NCBI GenBank assembly: GCA_002449555.1
Contig: DJXA01000021.1
Span: 1-7,383, forward strand
Source of the DNA: Atopobiaceae bacterium UBA7016
GTDB lineage: Bacteria > Actinomycetota > Coriobacteriia > Coriobacteriales > Atopobiaceae
DNA length: 7,383 nucleotides
Reading direction: 5' to 3'
Below, piece after piece: positions 1 through 4,880 of this stretch. Both the position numbers and the translations under genes were made by a program. The notes beneath the pieces are model-generated. The model had not been told where the DNA came from. It saw only the letters and a list, made by a program, of their open reading frames with translations, and did no database searches. Numbering within the stretch: the stretch's first letter is position 1; each line of letters begins with the position of its first letter.

Positions 1-374
1 CTCGCGCGAAAGGCCTCACAGGCCTGCGCAAAGCTCATCAAGTCCACGTCCGGGACCGACCCTGACGTCACCAAGCCGTGCCGACGCCAGTACGCCTCGG
101 CCAGCTCGCGCTCGATCGCCTGATACGCCGGGTCATCACAAATGCGCTGGTAGTTCATACGCTTGAGGGCCGACTTCGACATCTTGGAGGCGTGGCGCTT
201 GCGATACTCGCCCACCGCCTGCGCACGCACCGCGTCGGGTACCGTTGTGATGTCCTGGCGAGCCACGCGCGCCAGCCGCCGCGAAAGCATCCGCCGCAGC
301 TGCGCCTCAAAACGCTCGCGCGCCTGCGCAGGCAGCCGCCACCGCAGCGCGTCCCAGTCAGTCGCTCCCCGCAC
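1..374 (-). CDS. Unrecognised basic helical protein, 3' end outside window (partial)
   Basis: I do not recognise this protein. The minus strand stays open from a GTG at 374 to the left edge, giving about 124 residues with strongly G/C-biased third positions, which supports real coding. The visible part is rich in Arg and Ala and probably helical (stretches such as DWDALRWRLPAQARERF and ICDDPAYQAIERELAEAYW), with no signal peptide or membrane segment. The GTG is chosen because an in-frame TAG stands two codons upstream (381-383) and a GAGGG lies about 11 nt before it; the start is uncertain. It lies immediately downstream of, and in the same frame as, a truncated nitroreductase start, so its 5' end may be a rearrangement junction and it may now be read from the nitroreductase promoter. 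It could be a mobile-element or phage-type gene, but nothing seen proves that. Confidence 0.5.
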   Translation of the reverse strand, partial: MRGATDWDALRWRLPAQARERFEAQLRRMLSRRLARVARQDITTVPDAVRAQAVGEYRKRHASKMSKSALKRMNYQRICDDPAYQAIERELAEAYWRRHGLVTSGSVPDVDLMSFAQACEAFRA

Positions 375-380
375 GGCTAC

Positions 381-485
381 CTAGCCCTCAAACGGGATGG
401 CAAGCTCGTCTTCCGCGCTCACGGGCTCGTCGGTAAAGGCGCGGACGGACTTGCGCGCATGCAGCTGGGTGATGGTGTCGCTCAT
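381..485 (-). pseudogene. Nitroreductase-family N-terminal remnant, 34 codons
   Basis: The peptide starts MSDTITQLHARKSVRAFTDE, the typical opening of nitroreductase-family flavoproteins: a first helix followed by RKSVRxFxDxPV, where the Arg/Ser residues contact FMN phosphate. It continues PVSAEDELAI, then PFEG and a TAG stop. Full family members run to roughly 170-250 residues, so only the first helix and loop survive and no active enzyme can result. The start is well supported: GAAAGG lies 8 nt upstream and an extended -10 (TGG-TACCAT on the minus strand) about 30 nt upstream. Homology appears to end near codon 30, at about position 393-400, suggesting a deletion or insertion that joined this start to unrelated sequence. 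The alternative is a short translated leader for the downstream reading frame. The nitroreductase likeness is from pattern recognition of the RKSVR motif. Confidence 0.6.
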
Positions 486-515
486 GGCAGCCTTTCGGTG
501 GTGGTCAAGGCCGCT

Positions 516-524
516 ATGGTACCA
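516..524 (-). promoter_or_regulatory. Putative extended -10 for the nitroreductase remnant
   Basis: On the minus strand TGG precedes TACCAT, matching the TGn extended -10 form, about 30 nt upstream of the ATG at 485. No convincing -35 hexamer is seen 17 nt further up. The dyad at 555-588 lies just upstream. Confidence 0.3.
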
Positions 525-554
525 CGCGCCCTCCACCGTGACCCACCCCAGCGA

Positions 555-588
555 ATGTTGACAGAAAACGTGCCCGCAATGTCAACAT
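555..588 (+). repeat. Dyad element copy 1 (ATGTTGACA / TGTCAACAT)
   Basis: A perfect 9-bp inverted repeat, ATGTTGACA (555-563) and TGTCAACAT (580-588), separated by 16 nt. Counted from the inner GAC (560-562) and GTC (581-583), the interval is exactly 18 nt and contains AAAA followed by a GCCCGCAA block. Copy 3 at 3079-3112 matches at 25 of 34 ungapped positions and shares the flanking 12-mer GTCAACATCAGC (581-592). It lies in the divergent spacer between the nitroreductase remnant and cobI. It may be a hairpin-forming repeat or a binding site; the function is unknown. Confidence 0.7.
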
Positions 589-609
589 CAGCGAGACTAA
601 GTCCCGCTT

Positions 610-643
610 GATGCGACGTTAGCGGCCCCGTTTTGGTCGCATC
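610..643 (-). repeat. Dyad element copy 2 (GATGCGAC / GTCGCATC)
   Basis: A perfect 8-bp inverted repeat, GATGCGAC (610-617) and GTCGCATC (636-643), with an 18-nt interior. Read on the minus strand the interior begins CAAAACGGGGCCGC and ends TAAC, like the interior of copy 3 (CAAAAGGGCCCCGC, ending CAAT). The arms differ from copies 1 and 3 yet still pair, so the stem is preserved while its sequence changes. The centre lies 55 nt from that of copy 1, and the orientation is opposite. It sits about 60 nt upstream of the likely cobI -10. Confidence 0.65.
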
Positions 644-702
644 GGGCAGAAACCCCGCCAGCCGGAGCAGAGGGCCGCAACCTCTAGCCCCACCACTTCG
701 GG

Positions 703-708
703 CATAAT
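703..708 (+). promoter_or_regulatory. cobI: Putative -10 box for cobI
   Basis: CATAAT is followed by GGACGCCGTGGAAGGGAG and the ATG at 731, giving a short leader of about 15 nt. No clear -35 is visible; a small hairpin (AGAGG 669-673, CCTCT 681-685) occupies that area. A near-identical context (ATCATGGACGC) precedes the next gene. Confidence 0.35.
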
Positions 709-730
709 GGACGCCGTGGAAGGGAGCGAC

Positions 731-1429
731 ATGTCCGAGAACAACACCGCAATCGCAGGCACGCTGTACGGCGTGAGCGTGGGCCCCGGCGACCCCGAGC
801 TCATGACCGTCAAGGCCGTGCGCGTCATCCGCGAGGCCGACATCGTTGCCATGCCAGACGCTGGTCGCGGCATCGGCGCAGCCCAAGCCATCGCTGCCGC
901 ACACCTCGAAGGCAAAGAGATCCTCCCCTGCCCCATGCCCATGACGCGCGACGCCGCCATCATCAAAGAGACCCACCGCGCGGTGGCCGACACGCTCTGC
1001 AAGCTCCTTGACCAAGGCAAATCCGTCGCCTACCTCTGCCTGGGCGACGTCAGCATCTACTCCAGCTACGGCTACCTCCACCAGCTGGTGCGCGACCGCG
1101 GCTACCACACCGAGGTCATCCCCGGCGTCACCTCTGTCAGCGCCGCCGCGGCGTGCCTCGGCACCATTCTCTGCGAAGGCGACGACCGCCTGGTCATCGC
1201 CCCGTTTGGCGATGACGCCACAGCCGAGCTTGCCGACGGCCACACCTCGTTCGCCTTCCTCAAGCCGCGCCAAGCCGACGGCGACCCGCGTGCGTGGCTA
1301 GCCAAGCACGGCCTTCTCGACAACGCACGGATGGTCACCAAGTGCGGGCACGCGGACGAGCAGGTGGTCCCGTCTCTCGCCGACACGCAAGGCGAGATAG
1401 GCTACCTGTCCGTCATCCTCACCCGGTAG
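731..1429 (+). CDS. cobI: Precorrin-2 / cobalt-factor II C20-methyltransferase
   Basis: A SAM-dependent methylase that adds the C-20 methyl group to precorrin-2 (aerobic route, CobI) or cobalt-factor II (anaerobic route, CbiL) in the cytoplasmic synthesis of the corrin ring. The 232 residues match the usual 230-240 for the family. Visible signatures are the N-terminal GVSVGPGDPELMTVKA (residues 14-29), the glycine-rich LGDVSIYSSYGYL starting at residue 104 (the CbiL-type form of the SAM/substrate loop) and IPGVTSVSAAAA from residue 130. The start at 731 is chosen because GGAAGGGAG lies just upstream at 718-726; the in-frame ATG at 707 falls inside the likely -10 box. It stands alone among cobalamin genes here, with 41 nt to the next gene. 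An anaerobic actinobacterium would favour the CbiL role, which the sequence cannot settle. The family is clear; the exact substrate is not. Confidence 0.93.
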   Translation: MSENNTAIAGTLYGVSVGPGDPELMTVKAVRVIREADIVAMPDAGRGIGAAQAIAAAHLEGKEILPCPMPMTRDAAIIKETHRAVADTLCKLLDQGKSVAYLCLGDVSIYSSYGYLHQLVRDRGYHTEVIPGVTSVSAAAACLGTILCEGDDRLVIAPFGDDATAELADGHTSFAFLKPRQADGDPRAWLAKHGLLDNARMVTKCGHADEQVVPSLADTQGEIGYLSVILTR

Positions 1430-1434
1430 GTTGC

Positions 1435-1440
1435 TATCAT
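1435..1440 (+). promoter_or_regulatory. Putative -10 box before the alcohol dehydrogenase
   Basis: TATCAT sits 6 nt after the cobI stop and is followed by GGACGC, as in the cobI promoter. With an RBS GAGAGGAG (1459-1466) before ATG 1471, this could give the dehydrogenase its own transcript in addition to read-through from cobI. No good -35 is seen, since that position is within the end of cobI. Confidence 0.3.
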
Positions 1441-1470
1441 GGACGCGAATCCCACGTGAGAGGAGCCGCG

Positions 1471-2610
1471 ATGGACTACTTCATGCCAACCCGCCTCTAT
1501 TCGGGCGCTGACTGCATCTCCCAGCACGCCGACGCGTTTCGCGCCCTGGGCAGCCGCTGCGCCATCGTCACGGGCAAGCACGCCGCCAAGGCAAGCGGGG
1601 CGCTGGACGACGTTGCCCGCGCGCTTGAGGCCGCAGGCGTCGCCTCCTGCCTCTGGGACGGCGTCACCGAGAACCCGCCCGTGGCCGCCTGCGCCGAGGC
1701 CGGTCGCTTCGCCGCTACCAATAACGCCCAGTTCATCGTGGGTATTGGTGGGGGTTCCGCGCTCGACGCCGCCAAGGCCGTCGCCGTCTTTGCCGCCAAT
1801 CCCGGCCTGGATGAGGCCGACTTCTACGCCAAGGACTGGGCCAACGCGCCGCTTCCCATCGCGCTCGTCGGCACCACCGCCGGCACCGGCAGCGAGGTCA
1901 CCAAGGTCTCCGTGCTCACCGACTCGGCCCACCGCAAGCACAGCATTCACGACGACGCGCTCTACGCCGCCGTGGCCTTCGGCGACAGCCGCCACACCCA
2001 CACCTGCTCGCTTTCCACCACGCTGTCGTGCGGGGTTGACGTGCTCGCCCACGCCACCGAGAGCTACTTCAGCCGCAAGGCCGACGACATCTCGCGCGCC
2101 TTTTCGGTGCGGGCCATCCGCCTGGCAGCCGGCCCCCTCAAACTTGCGGGCGTGGGCGGCCTCCACACGGCAAAGACGCTGGTAGACAAGCTGTTGAGCC
2201 CCTCCCATCGCGAGGCACTCTACAACGCCTCCATCCTGGGCGGCCTCGCCATCAACACCACGGGCACGTGCTTCCCGCATAACGTGGGCTACTACCTCAC
2301 CGAGACCTACGGCGTGCCGCACGGCTTCGCCTCGGCCGTCTTCCTGCCGGCCATGCTCGAGCGCGTGCGTGAGGAAGACCCGGCCTACGCGGCGGAATTC
2401 TACGAGCAGATCGGCCTGGACGAGGACGCCTACACCAGCCTCATCACCGACTTCTGCCTGCCCATCGAGCTGGACAACATCAGCATGACTCCGGACGAGA
2501 TCGAGGCCGCCCTGCCGCGCTGGGAGAACAACGGCTCGGTCAAGAACACGCGGGCAGACGTGACGACGGCAGACATACGCAAGATTCTGACATCGCTCTT
2601 CGTACGGTAG
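1471..2610 (+). CDS. Iron-containing alcohol dehydrogenase (group III)
   Basis: A cytoplasmic NAD(P)-dependent oxidoreductase interconverting an alcohol and its aldehyde or ketone with a divalent iron-type metal. The 379 residues are the usual length of the family. The N-terminal dinucleotide domain shows GIGGGSALDAAK (residues 91-102) and GTTAGTGSEVT (134-144). The C-terminal helical domain carries the four metal ligands in the expected spacing: D190 and H194 in CGVDVLAHATES, H270 in FPHNVGYY and H284 in GVPHGFAS (4 and 14 residues apart, as in FucO). The start at 1471 is chosen for GAGAGGAG 5 nt upstream and because homology begins with the MDYFMPTRLYSGAD segment; the upstream open frame overlaps cobI. 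It is followed after 42 nt by a cupin, so the two are probably one transcript. The substrate cannot be told: butanol-, propanol- and lactaldehyde-type enzymes all share these motifs. Confidence 0.95.
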   Translation: MDYFMPTRLYSGADCISQHADAFRALGSRCAIVTGKHAAKASGALDDVARALEAAGVASCLWDGVTENPPVAACAEAGRFAATNNAQFIVGIGGGSALDAAKAVAVFAANPGLDEADFYAKDWANAPLPIALVGTTAGTGSEVTKVSVLTDSAHRKHSIHDDALYAAVAFGDSRHTHTCSLSTTLSCGVDVLAHATESYFSRKADDISRAFSVRAIRLAAGPLKLAGVGGLHTAKTLVDKLLSPSHREALYNASILGGLAINTTGTCFPHNVGYYLTETYGVPHGFASAVFLPAMLERVREEDPAYAAEFYEQIGLDEDAYTSLITDFCLPIELDNISMTPDEIEAALPRWENNGSVKNTRADVTTADIRKILTSLFVR

Positions 2611-2652
2611 CTCGTCGCAGCAAGCGACACAAACAACGAGAGGGGTTGCAAC

Positions 2653-3000
2653 ATGATTCGCAAGAAGGCAGACCAGCAGATCGAGTTTCGGTGCATCCGC
2701 GGCGGCAAGGGCGAGACCGAGCAGCACAAGATCATCGAGAGCGTCGAGGAGCTCTACGGCAAGGGCCGCCTGTTCAACTACATGATCATCCAGCCGGGCA
2801 ACAGCATCGGCCAGCACACGCACGAGGGCGACAACGAAATCTTCTACTTCATCAAGGGCACCGGCGAGTACAACGACAACGGCACCATCGTCGAGGTCGG
2901 CCCTGGCGACACCACCATCTGCAACGACGGCGAGTTCCATGCGCTGGTCAACACCGGCGACGTCCCGCTGGAGTTCATTGCGCTGATCCTCTACTCGTAA
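2653..3000 (+). CDS. Small single-domain cupin protein
   Basis: A 115-residue cupin made of one beta-barrel. Motif 1 is GQHTHEGDNEIFYFIKGTG (residues 53-71), giving H55, H57 and E62 as metal ligands. Motif 2 is GPGDTTICNDGEFHALVNTG (83-102), giving the fourth ligand H96. It therefore very probably binds a divalent metal in the cytoplasm; no signal peptide is present. Small cupins of this kind bind or isomerise sugars or small acids, act as dioxygenases, or serve as sensors, and this sequence does not decide between them. GAGAGGGG lies 7 nt before the ATG. It follows the alcohol dehydrogenase by 42 nt, so a linked role in handling a carbonyl or alcohol metabolite is a reasonable inference but no more. 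Its end faces the convergent SGNH gene across a spacer containing a large palindrome. Confidence 0.88.
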   Translation: MIRKKADQQIEFRCIRGGKGETEQHKIIESVEELYGKGRLFNYMIIQPGNSIGQHTHEGDNEIFYFIKGTGEYNDNGTIVEVGPGDTTICNDGEFHALVNTGDVPLEFIALILYS

Positions 3001-3005
3001 CCATA

Positions 3006-3090
3006 TTGGGTCAACATCAGCAAGTGAAGCAACGTGCCACGAGGGTCGGACCCTTGTGGCACGTTGCTTCACTTGCTGATGTTGACCAAA
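3006..3090. repeat. Near-perfect 85-nt palindrome between convergent genes
   Basis: Arms 3009-3040 and 3056-3087 are perfectly complementary over 32 nt. After one G/T opposition (3041/3055) they pair again to a single unpaired base at 3048. Two further A/T pairs lie outside after a mismatch. It begins 5 nt after the cupin stop and is 35 nt from the end of the SGNH gene, so it could stop transcription from both sides. There is no T-tract at either end, so it is not a standard intrinsic terminator. The outer 12 nt (GTCAACATCAGC) also occur beside dyad copy 1, which points to a repeat-family origin. Confidence 0.9.
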
Positions 3091-3112
3091 AGGGCCCCGC
3101 CAATGTCAACAA
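3079..3112 (+). repeat. Dyad element copy 3 (ATGTTGAC / GTCAACA)
   Basis: TGTTGAC (3080-3086) and GTCAACA (3105-3111) flank an 18-nt interior that runs CAAAAGGGCCCCGCC and ends AAT. The left arm is shared with the right arm of the large palindrome, so two alternative hairpins compete for it. It closely resembles copy 1 (25 of 34 positions) and, on the opposite strand, copy 2. Confidence 0.7.
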
Positions 3113-3124
3113 TCGCAACTGGCT

Positions 3125-3985
3125 CTACGACATCGCACTCGCCAGGAAGTCGCGCCAGTAGCGATACATCAGCCGATGCCCCTCGCTGTTAGGATGCACC
3201 CCGTCCTCGTCCACCACGCCATCCTCCGTATAGTACGTGGCGCGCATCTCGGGGTCATCCGGGTCAAGCGGGCACAGCGTGTACAGGTCAAGCACCGGCA
3301 GCCCATAGCGCGCGGCAACCTGCTTGAGCAGCGCCACATAGGCGTCGCACTCCTCGCGCGTGGTCCCGCCCGGCAACGCGTAGCCGTTCTCGTCAAAGGC
3401 AAAGCCCGTCGGCCAGCGCAGCGGCGTAGCAATGCCAATCCTCAGCGACGGGCTCTCCATGCGCAGATACTCAATCGTCGAGACCATGCAGCCGCCGATG
3501 GTGTCGGTGCCCGTGTCGTACGCGGTGCCCAGCGCGTAGCCTTTGCCCAGGTCGTTAAAGCTGCCAAAGACCGTCAGCACGTCAACGCCGTCTAGGTCAA
3601 TCCACTCAACCAGCTCGTAGAACGGTACGTTAGAGCCATACGCCTTGTACCCGGCGCCGCTCGCGCCATAGTTCAGCACCGAGCAGTCAAACGCCTCGGA
3701 CACGTAGTCGTAGTAGCTGGTTGCCGCGCGGTAGTTCTTCTCGGTAAGGCTGTCACCCACCACGGCCCACGTGAAGTGCTCGGACATGGTCTGCTTCTGC
3801 TCGGCAACCTGCTCCTCCGAGGGCATGACCACCGGCTCCTCTTCGACGGGCTCCTCCTCGGCGGGCTCGGGCTGCGCGCCGACGGGCGCCGCCGGCAACG
3901 AGATGTGTGGACGCACGAAGTTAAACGCCACGGCCACAACCGCCAGCGCGGCAAGAGCCCAGGTTACCCACGTCTTGTGCTTCAC
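3125..3985 (-). CDS. Membrane-anchored SGNH/GDSL-family hydrolase
   Basis: An esterase or deacetylase of the SGNH fold, probably acting outside the cell on an acylated polymer or lipid. The 286 residues begin MKHKTWVTWALAALAVVAVAF, a short basic end plus one hydrophobic segment (about 6-24) serving as signal anchor or signal peptide. A Pro/Glu-rich linker (about 39-58, repeated EEEPV) follows. The catalytic domain has all four blocks: VVGDSLT with nucleophile S79, NYGASGAG with the oxyanion Gly, GSFND (G141, N144), and DGVHPN with D261 and H264. The GTG start overlaps the flavodoxin stop as GTGA, so translation is probably coupled; AGGTGG lies about 10 nt upstream. A start 13 codons earlier is possible but would run deep into flavodoxin. 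It ends near the convergent palindrome. Family assignment is firm; the substrate is unknown. Confidence 0.9.
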   Translation of the reverse strand: MKHKTWVTWALAALAVVAVAFNFVRPHISLPAAPVGAQPEPAEEEPVEEEPVVMPSEEQVAEQKQTMSEHFTWAVVGDSLTEKNYRAATSYYDYVSEAFDCSVLNYGASGAGYKAYGSNVPFYELVEWIDLDGVDVLTVFGSFNDLGKGYALGTAYDTGTDTIGGCMVSTIEYLRMESPSLRIGIATPLRWPTGFAFDENGYALPGGTTREECDAYVALLKQVAARYGLPVLDLYTLCPLDPDDPEMRATYYTEDGVVDEDGVHPNSEGHRLMYRYWRDFLASAMS

Positions 3986-4491
3986 CAGGCACCACCTGCC
4001 GCACCGCGCTCCAACCGCTCGCAAAACGCGTCAATCTGCGCGTCGCTTTGCGGCGAGGCCTTCTCCTTGGGGTCGACGAAGACCGCCTGCGCGGCAAAGC
4101 CACTGATACCCAAGCACGCACGCAGCTTCTCAAGCGCCTTCTCCGCGCCAGAGCCGGCCTGGCACGCATAGGCACACAGCTCCTTGCCCTGCAGGGCGGC
4201 CTGGTTGTCAAGCACGAAGGTGCGCAGCGGCGGCGTGAAGTTGGACGCCCACACGGGAAAGCCCAACACCACGCGGTCATAGGCAGCGAGGTCGACGTCG
4301 TAGGGCTCCAGCGCGGGCCGCTCGCCCATCACGGCGCTCTTCCCTCCCCAAATGAACTTGGCCAGGCCCTTGTTCTTGTAGGCCTTCTGGGGAACAAGCC
4401 GCAACGTGTCGGCGCCAAGCGCGCCTGCGATGCGCTCCGCGACGTAGCGCGTGTTGCCCTCCAGCGAGTAGTACACAACGAGCGTCTTCAT
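3982..4491 (-). CDS. Flavodoxin-family protein
   Basis: A small FMN-binding protein of 169 residues, as usual for the family, expected to carry electrons or act as a flavodoxin-like reductase in the cytoplasm. The phosphate-binding loop is YYSLEGNTRYVAERI (SLEGNT at 9-14) after the first beta strand. The second FMN loop is GFPVWASNFTPPLRTF (77-92), with W81 in the place of the residue stacking on the isoalloxazine ring. CAYACQAGSGAEKAL (106-120) forms the later loop and helix seen in the Flavodoxin_4-type group. The ATG at 4491 has GGCGGAG about 6 nt upstream, and homology begins at residue 3. The gene leads a two-gene unit with the SGNH hydrolase (4-nt overlap). An extended -10 and a perfect 7-bp dyad lie 35-60 nt upstream, suggesting regulated expression. 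Confidence 0.92.
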   Translation of the reverse strand: MKTLVVYYSLEGNTRYVAERIAGALGADTLRLVPQKAYKNKGLAKFIWGGKSAVMGERPALEPYDVDLAAYDRVVLGFPVWASNFTPPLRTFVLDNQAALQGKELCAYACQAGSGAEKALEKLRACLGISGFAAQAVFVDPKEKASPQSDAQIDAFCERLERGAAGGAW

Positions 4492-4527
4492 GGTTCTCCG
4501 CCCTTGTTGGTGGCCGTTTACGCAAAC

Positions 4528-4536
4528 AAGGTAGCA
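4528..4536 (-). promoter_or_regulatory. Putative extended -10 of the flavodoxin operon
   Basis: On the minus strand TGC-TACCTT fits an extended -10. It would start transcription about 30 nt before the ATG at 4491. No strong -35 is seen. It is partly covered by the dyad at 4531-4553. Confidence 0.4.
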
Positions 4537-4553
4537 CACAACGCGCGTGCTAC
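4531..4553. promoter_or_regulatory. Operator-like dyad over the flavodoxin promoter
   Basis: GTAGCAC (4531-4537) and GTGCTAC (4547-4553) are a perfect 7-bp inverted repeat with a 9-nt spacer, so the half-site centres are 16 nt apart. The left arm overlaps the likely -10 box. This geometry suits a dimeric helix-turn-helix repressor; no regulator gene lies in the window. Confidence 0.45.
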
Positions 4554-4563
4554 GCAGCCCATC

Positions 4564-4710
4564 TGGACGTTTTGTAGCCCTTTTTGGTCCGATTCGACGG
4601 TATACCAGCGCAACCGGACGCTTCGGAGCGCTATTTGGACCGGAACCGCTGGCCATCAGCGCAACTGGACGCTTTGGAGCGCCATTTGCGTTACCAATTG
4701 CCATACAGGC
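4564..4710. repeat. 51-bp imperfect tandem repeat, about 2.9 units
   Basis: Units begin at 4564, 4615 and 4666. The first two are each exactly 51 nt, start with (T/C)GGACG and end with CAGCGCAAC; they match at 34 of 51 positions. Unit 3 matches the first 22 nt of unit 2 at 19 positions and then diverges. The repeat lies in the divergent spacer between flavodoxin and the 4878 gene. Both strands can be read through much of it, but the codons look unlike the neighbouring genes and I take it as non-coding. Unit 1 contains dyad copy 4. Confidence 0.75.
4566..4589 (-). repeat. Dyad element copy 4 (GGAC / GTCC), inside tandem repeat unit 1
   Basis: GAC (4566-4568) and GTC (4587-4589) again enclose exactly 18 nt. 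On the minus strand the interior reads CAAAAAGGGCTACAAAAC, matching the CAAAA-GGG-AAC plan of copies 2 and 3. The arms are short (GGAC/GTCC) and are not the arms of the other copies. Unit 2 of the tandem repeat keeps a degenerate version at 4617-4640. Confidence 0.5.
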
Positions 4711-4724
4711 GATCTCGTAATGCG

Positions 4725-4730
4725 TATAAT
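4725..4730 (+). promoter_or_regulatory. Consensus -10 box TATAAT
   Basis: A perfect TATAAT faces the 4878 gene. A TTGCCA at 4698-4703 is 21 nt upstream, too far for an ideal -35. Transcription would begin near 4736-4738, exactly at an ATG opening a five-codon reading frame (MQCIG, stop at 4751-4753). The leader to ATG 4878 would be about 140 nt. Confidence 0.5.
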
Positions 4731-4753
4731 CTCTTATGCAGTGCATCGGCTGA

Positions 4754-4880
4754 AAGAAGCTGCTACGATTCGACGAGCTGAGCGACAAGCTGAAGGCAAA
4801 GGCCAAGGCGTGCAAGAGCCCGCAGGAGATTCTGGACCTTGCCAAGGCAGCTGCCAGCCACCGTTCTTTGGAGCACCATG
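4754..4880 (+). pseudogene. Coding-like remnant resembling a Nif11-type peptide leader
   Basis: In this frame the sequence reads KKLLRFDELSDKLKAKAKAC, then KSPQEILDLAKAAASHRSLE. The pattern (DEL..KL.AKAK.C.SP.EIL.LAKA) resembles the helical leader of Nif11-like RiPP precursors, which continue with ELSDEELE and a GG cleavage site. Here that second half is missing, and the frame runs into the start of the 4878 gene out of phase. There is no usable start codon: an in-frame TGA (4751-4753) stands immediately before the first Lys codon, five codons after ATG 4736. I therefore treat it as a broken gene or chance remnant. The stretch is Lys/Ala-rich and could instead be a fragment of any helical protein. 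Confidence 0.3.

Noticed and set aside
78..611. Long plus-strand open frame over the left end.
   Set aside because: Its Arg/His/Pro-rich composition is that of an antisense shadow; the minus strand here has better codon use and a recognisable nitroreductase start.
640..700. Cobalamin riboswitch ahead of cobI (CCGGAGCAG and CCGCAAC resemble the conserved core).
   Set aside because: The remaining core segments, including the GCCAC/GGTG block and the downstream B12 box, are not in order, and a likely -10 box follows it, so the segment is probably not transcribed with cobI.
1402..3072. 556-codon minus-strand open frame opposite the dehydrogenase and cupin.
   Set aside because: It lies antisense to two genes with full family motifs, and its Val/Ala/Gly/Asp composition is typical of a GC-rich shadow.
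3006..3090. Standard Rho-independent terminator.
   Set aside because: The stem is far too long and neither strand has a T-tract after it. Termination is possible but not of the classic kind.
4564..4710. CRISPR array.
   Set aside because: There is no alternation of identical short repeats with unique spacers; the units are degenerate over their full 51 nt and directly adjoin.
4736..4880. Selenoprotein read through the TGA at 4751-4753.
   Set aside because: No SECIS-like hairpin directly after the TGA and no known redox motif around it; a broken frame explains it better.
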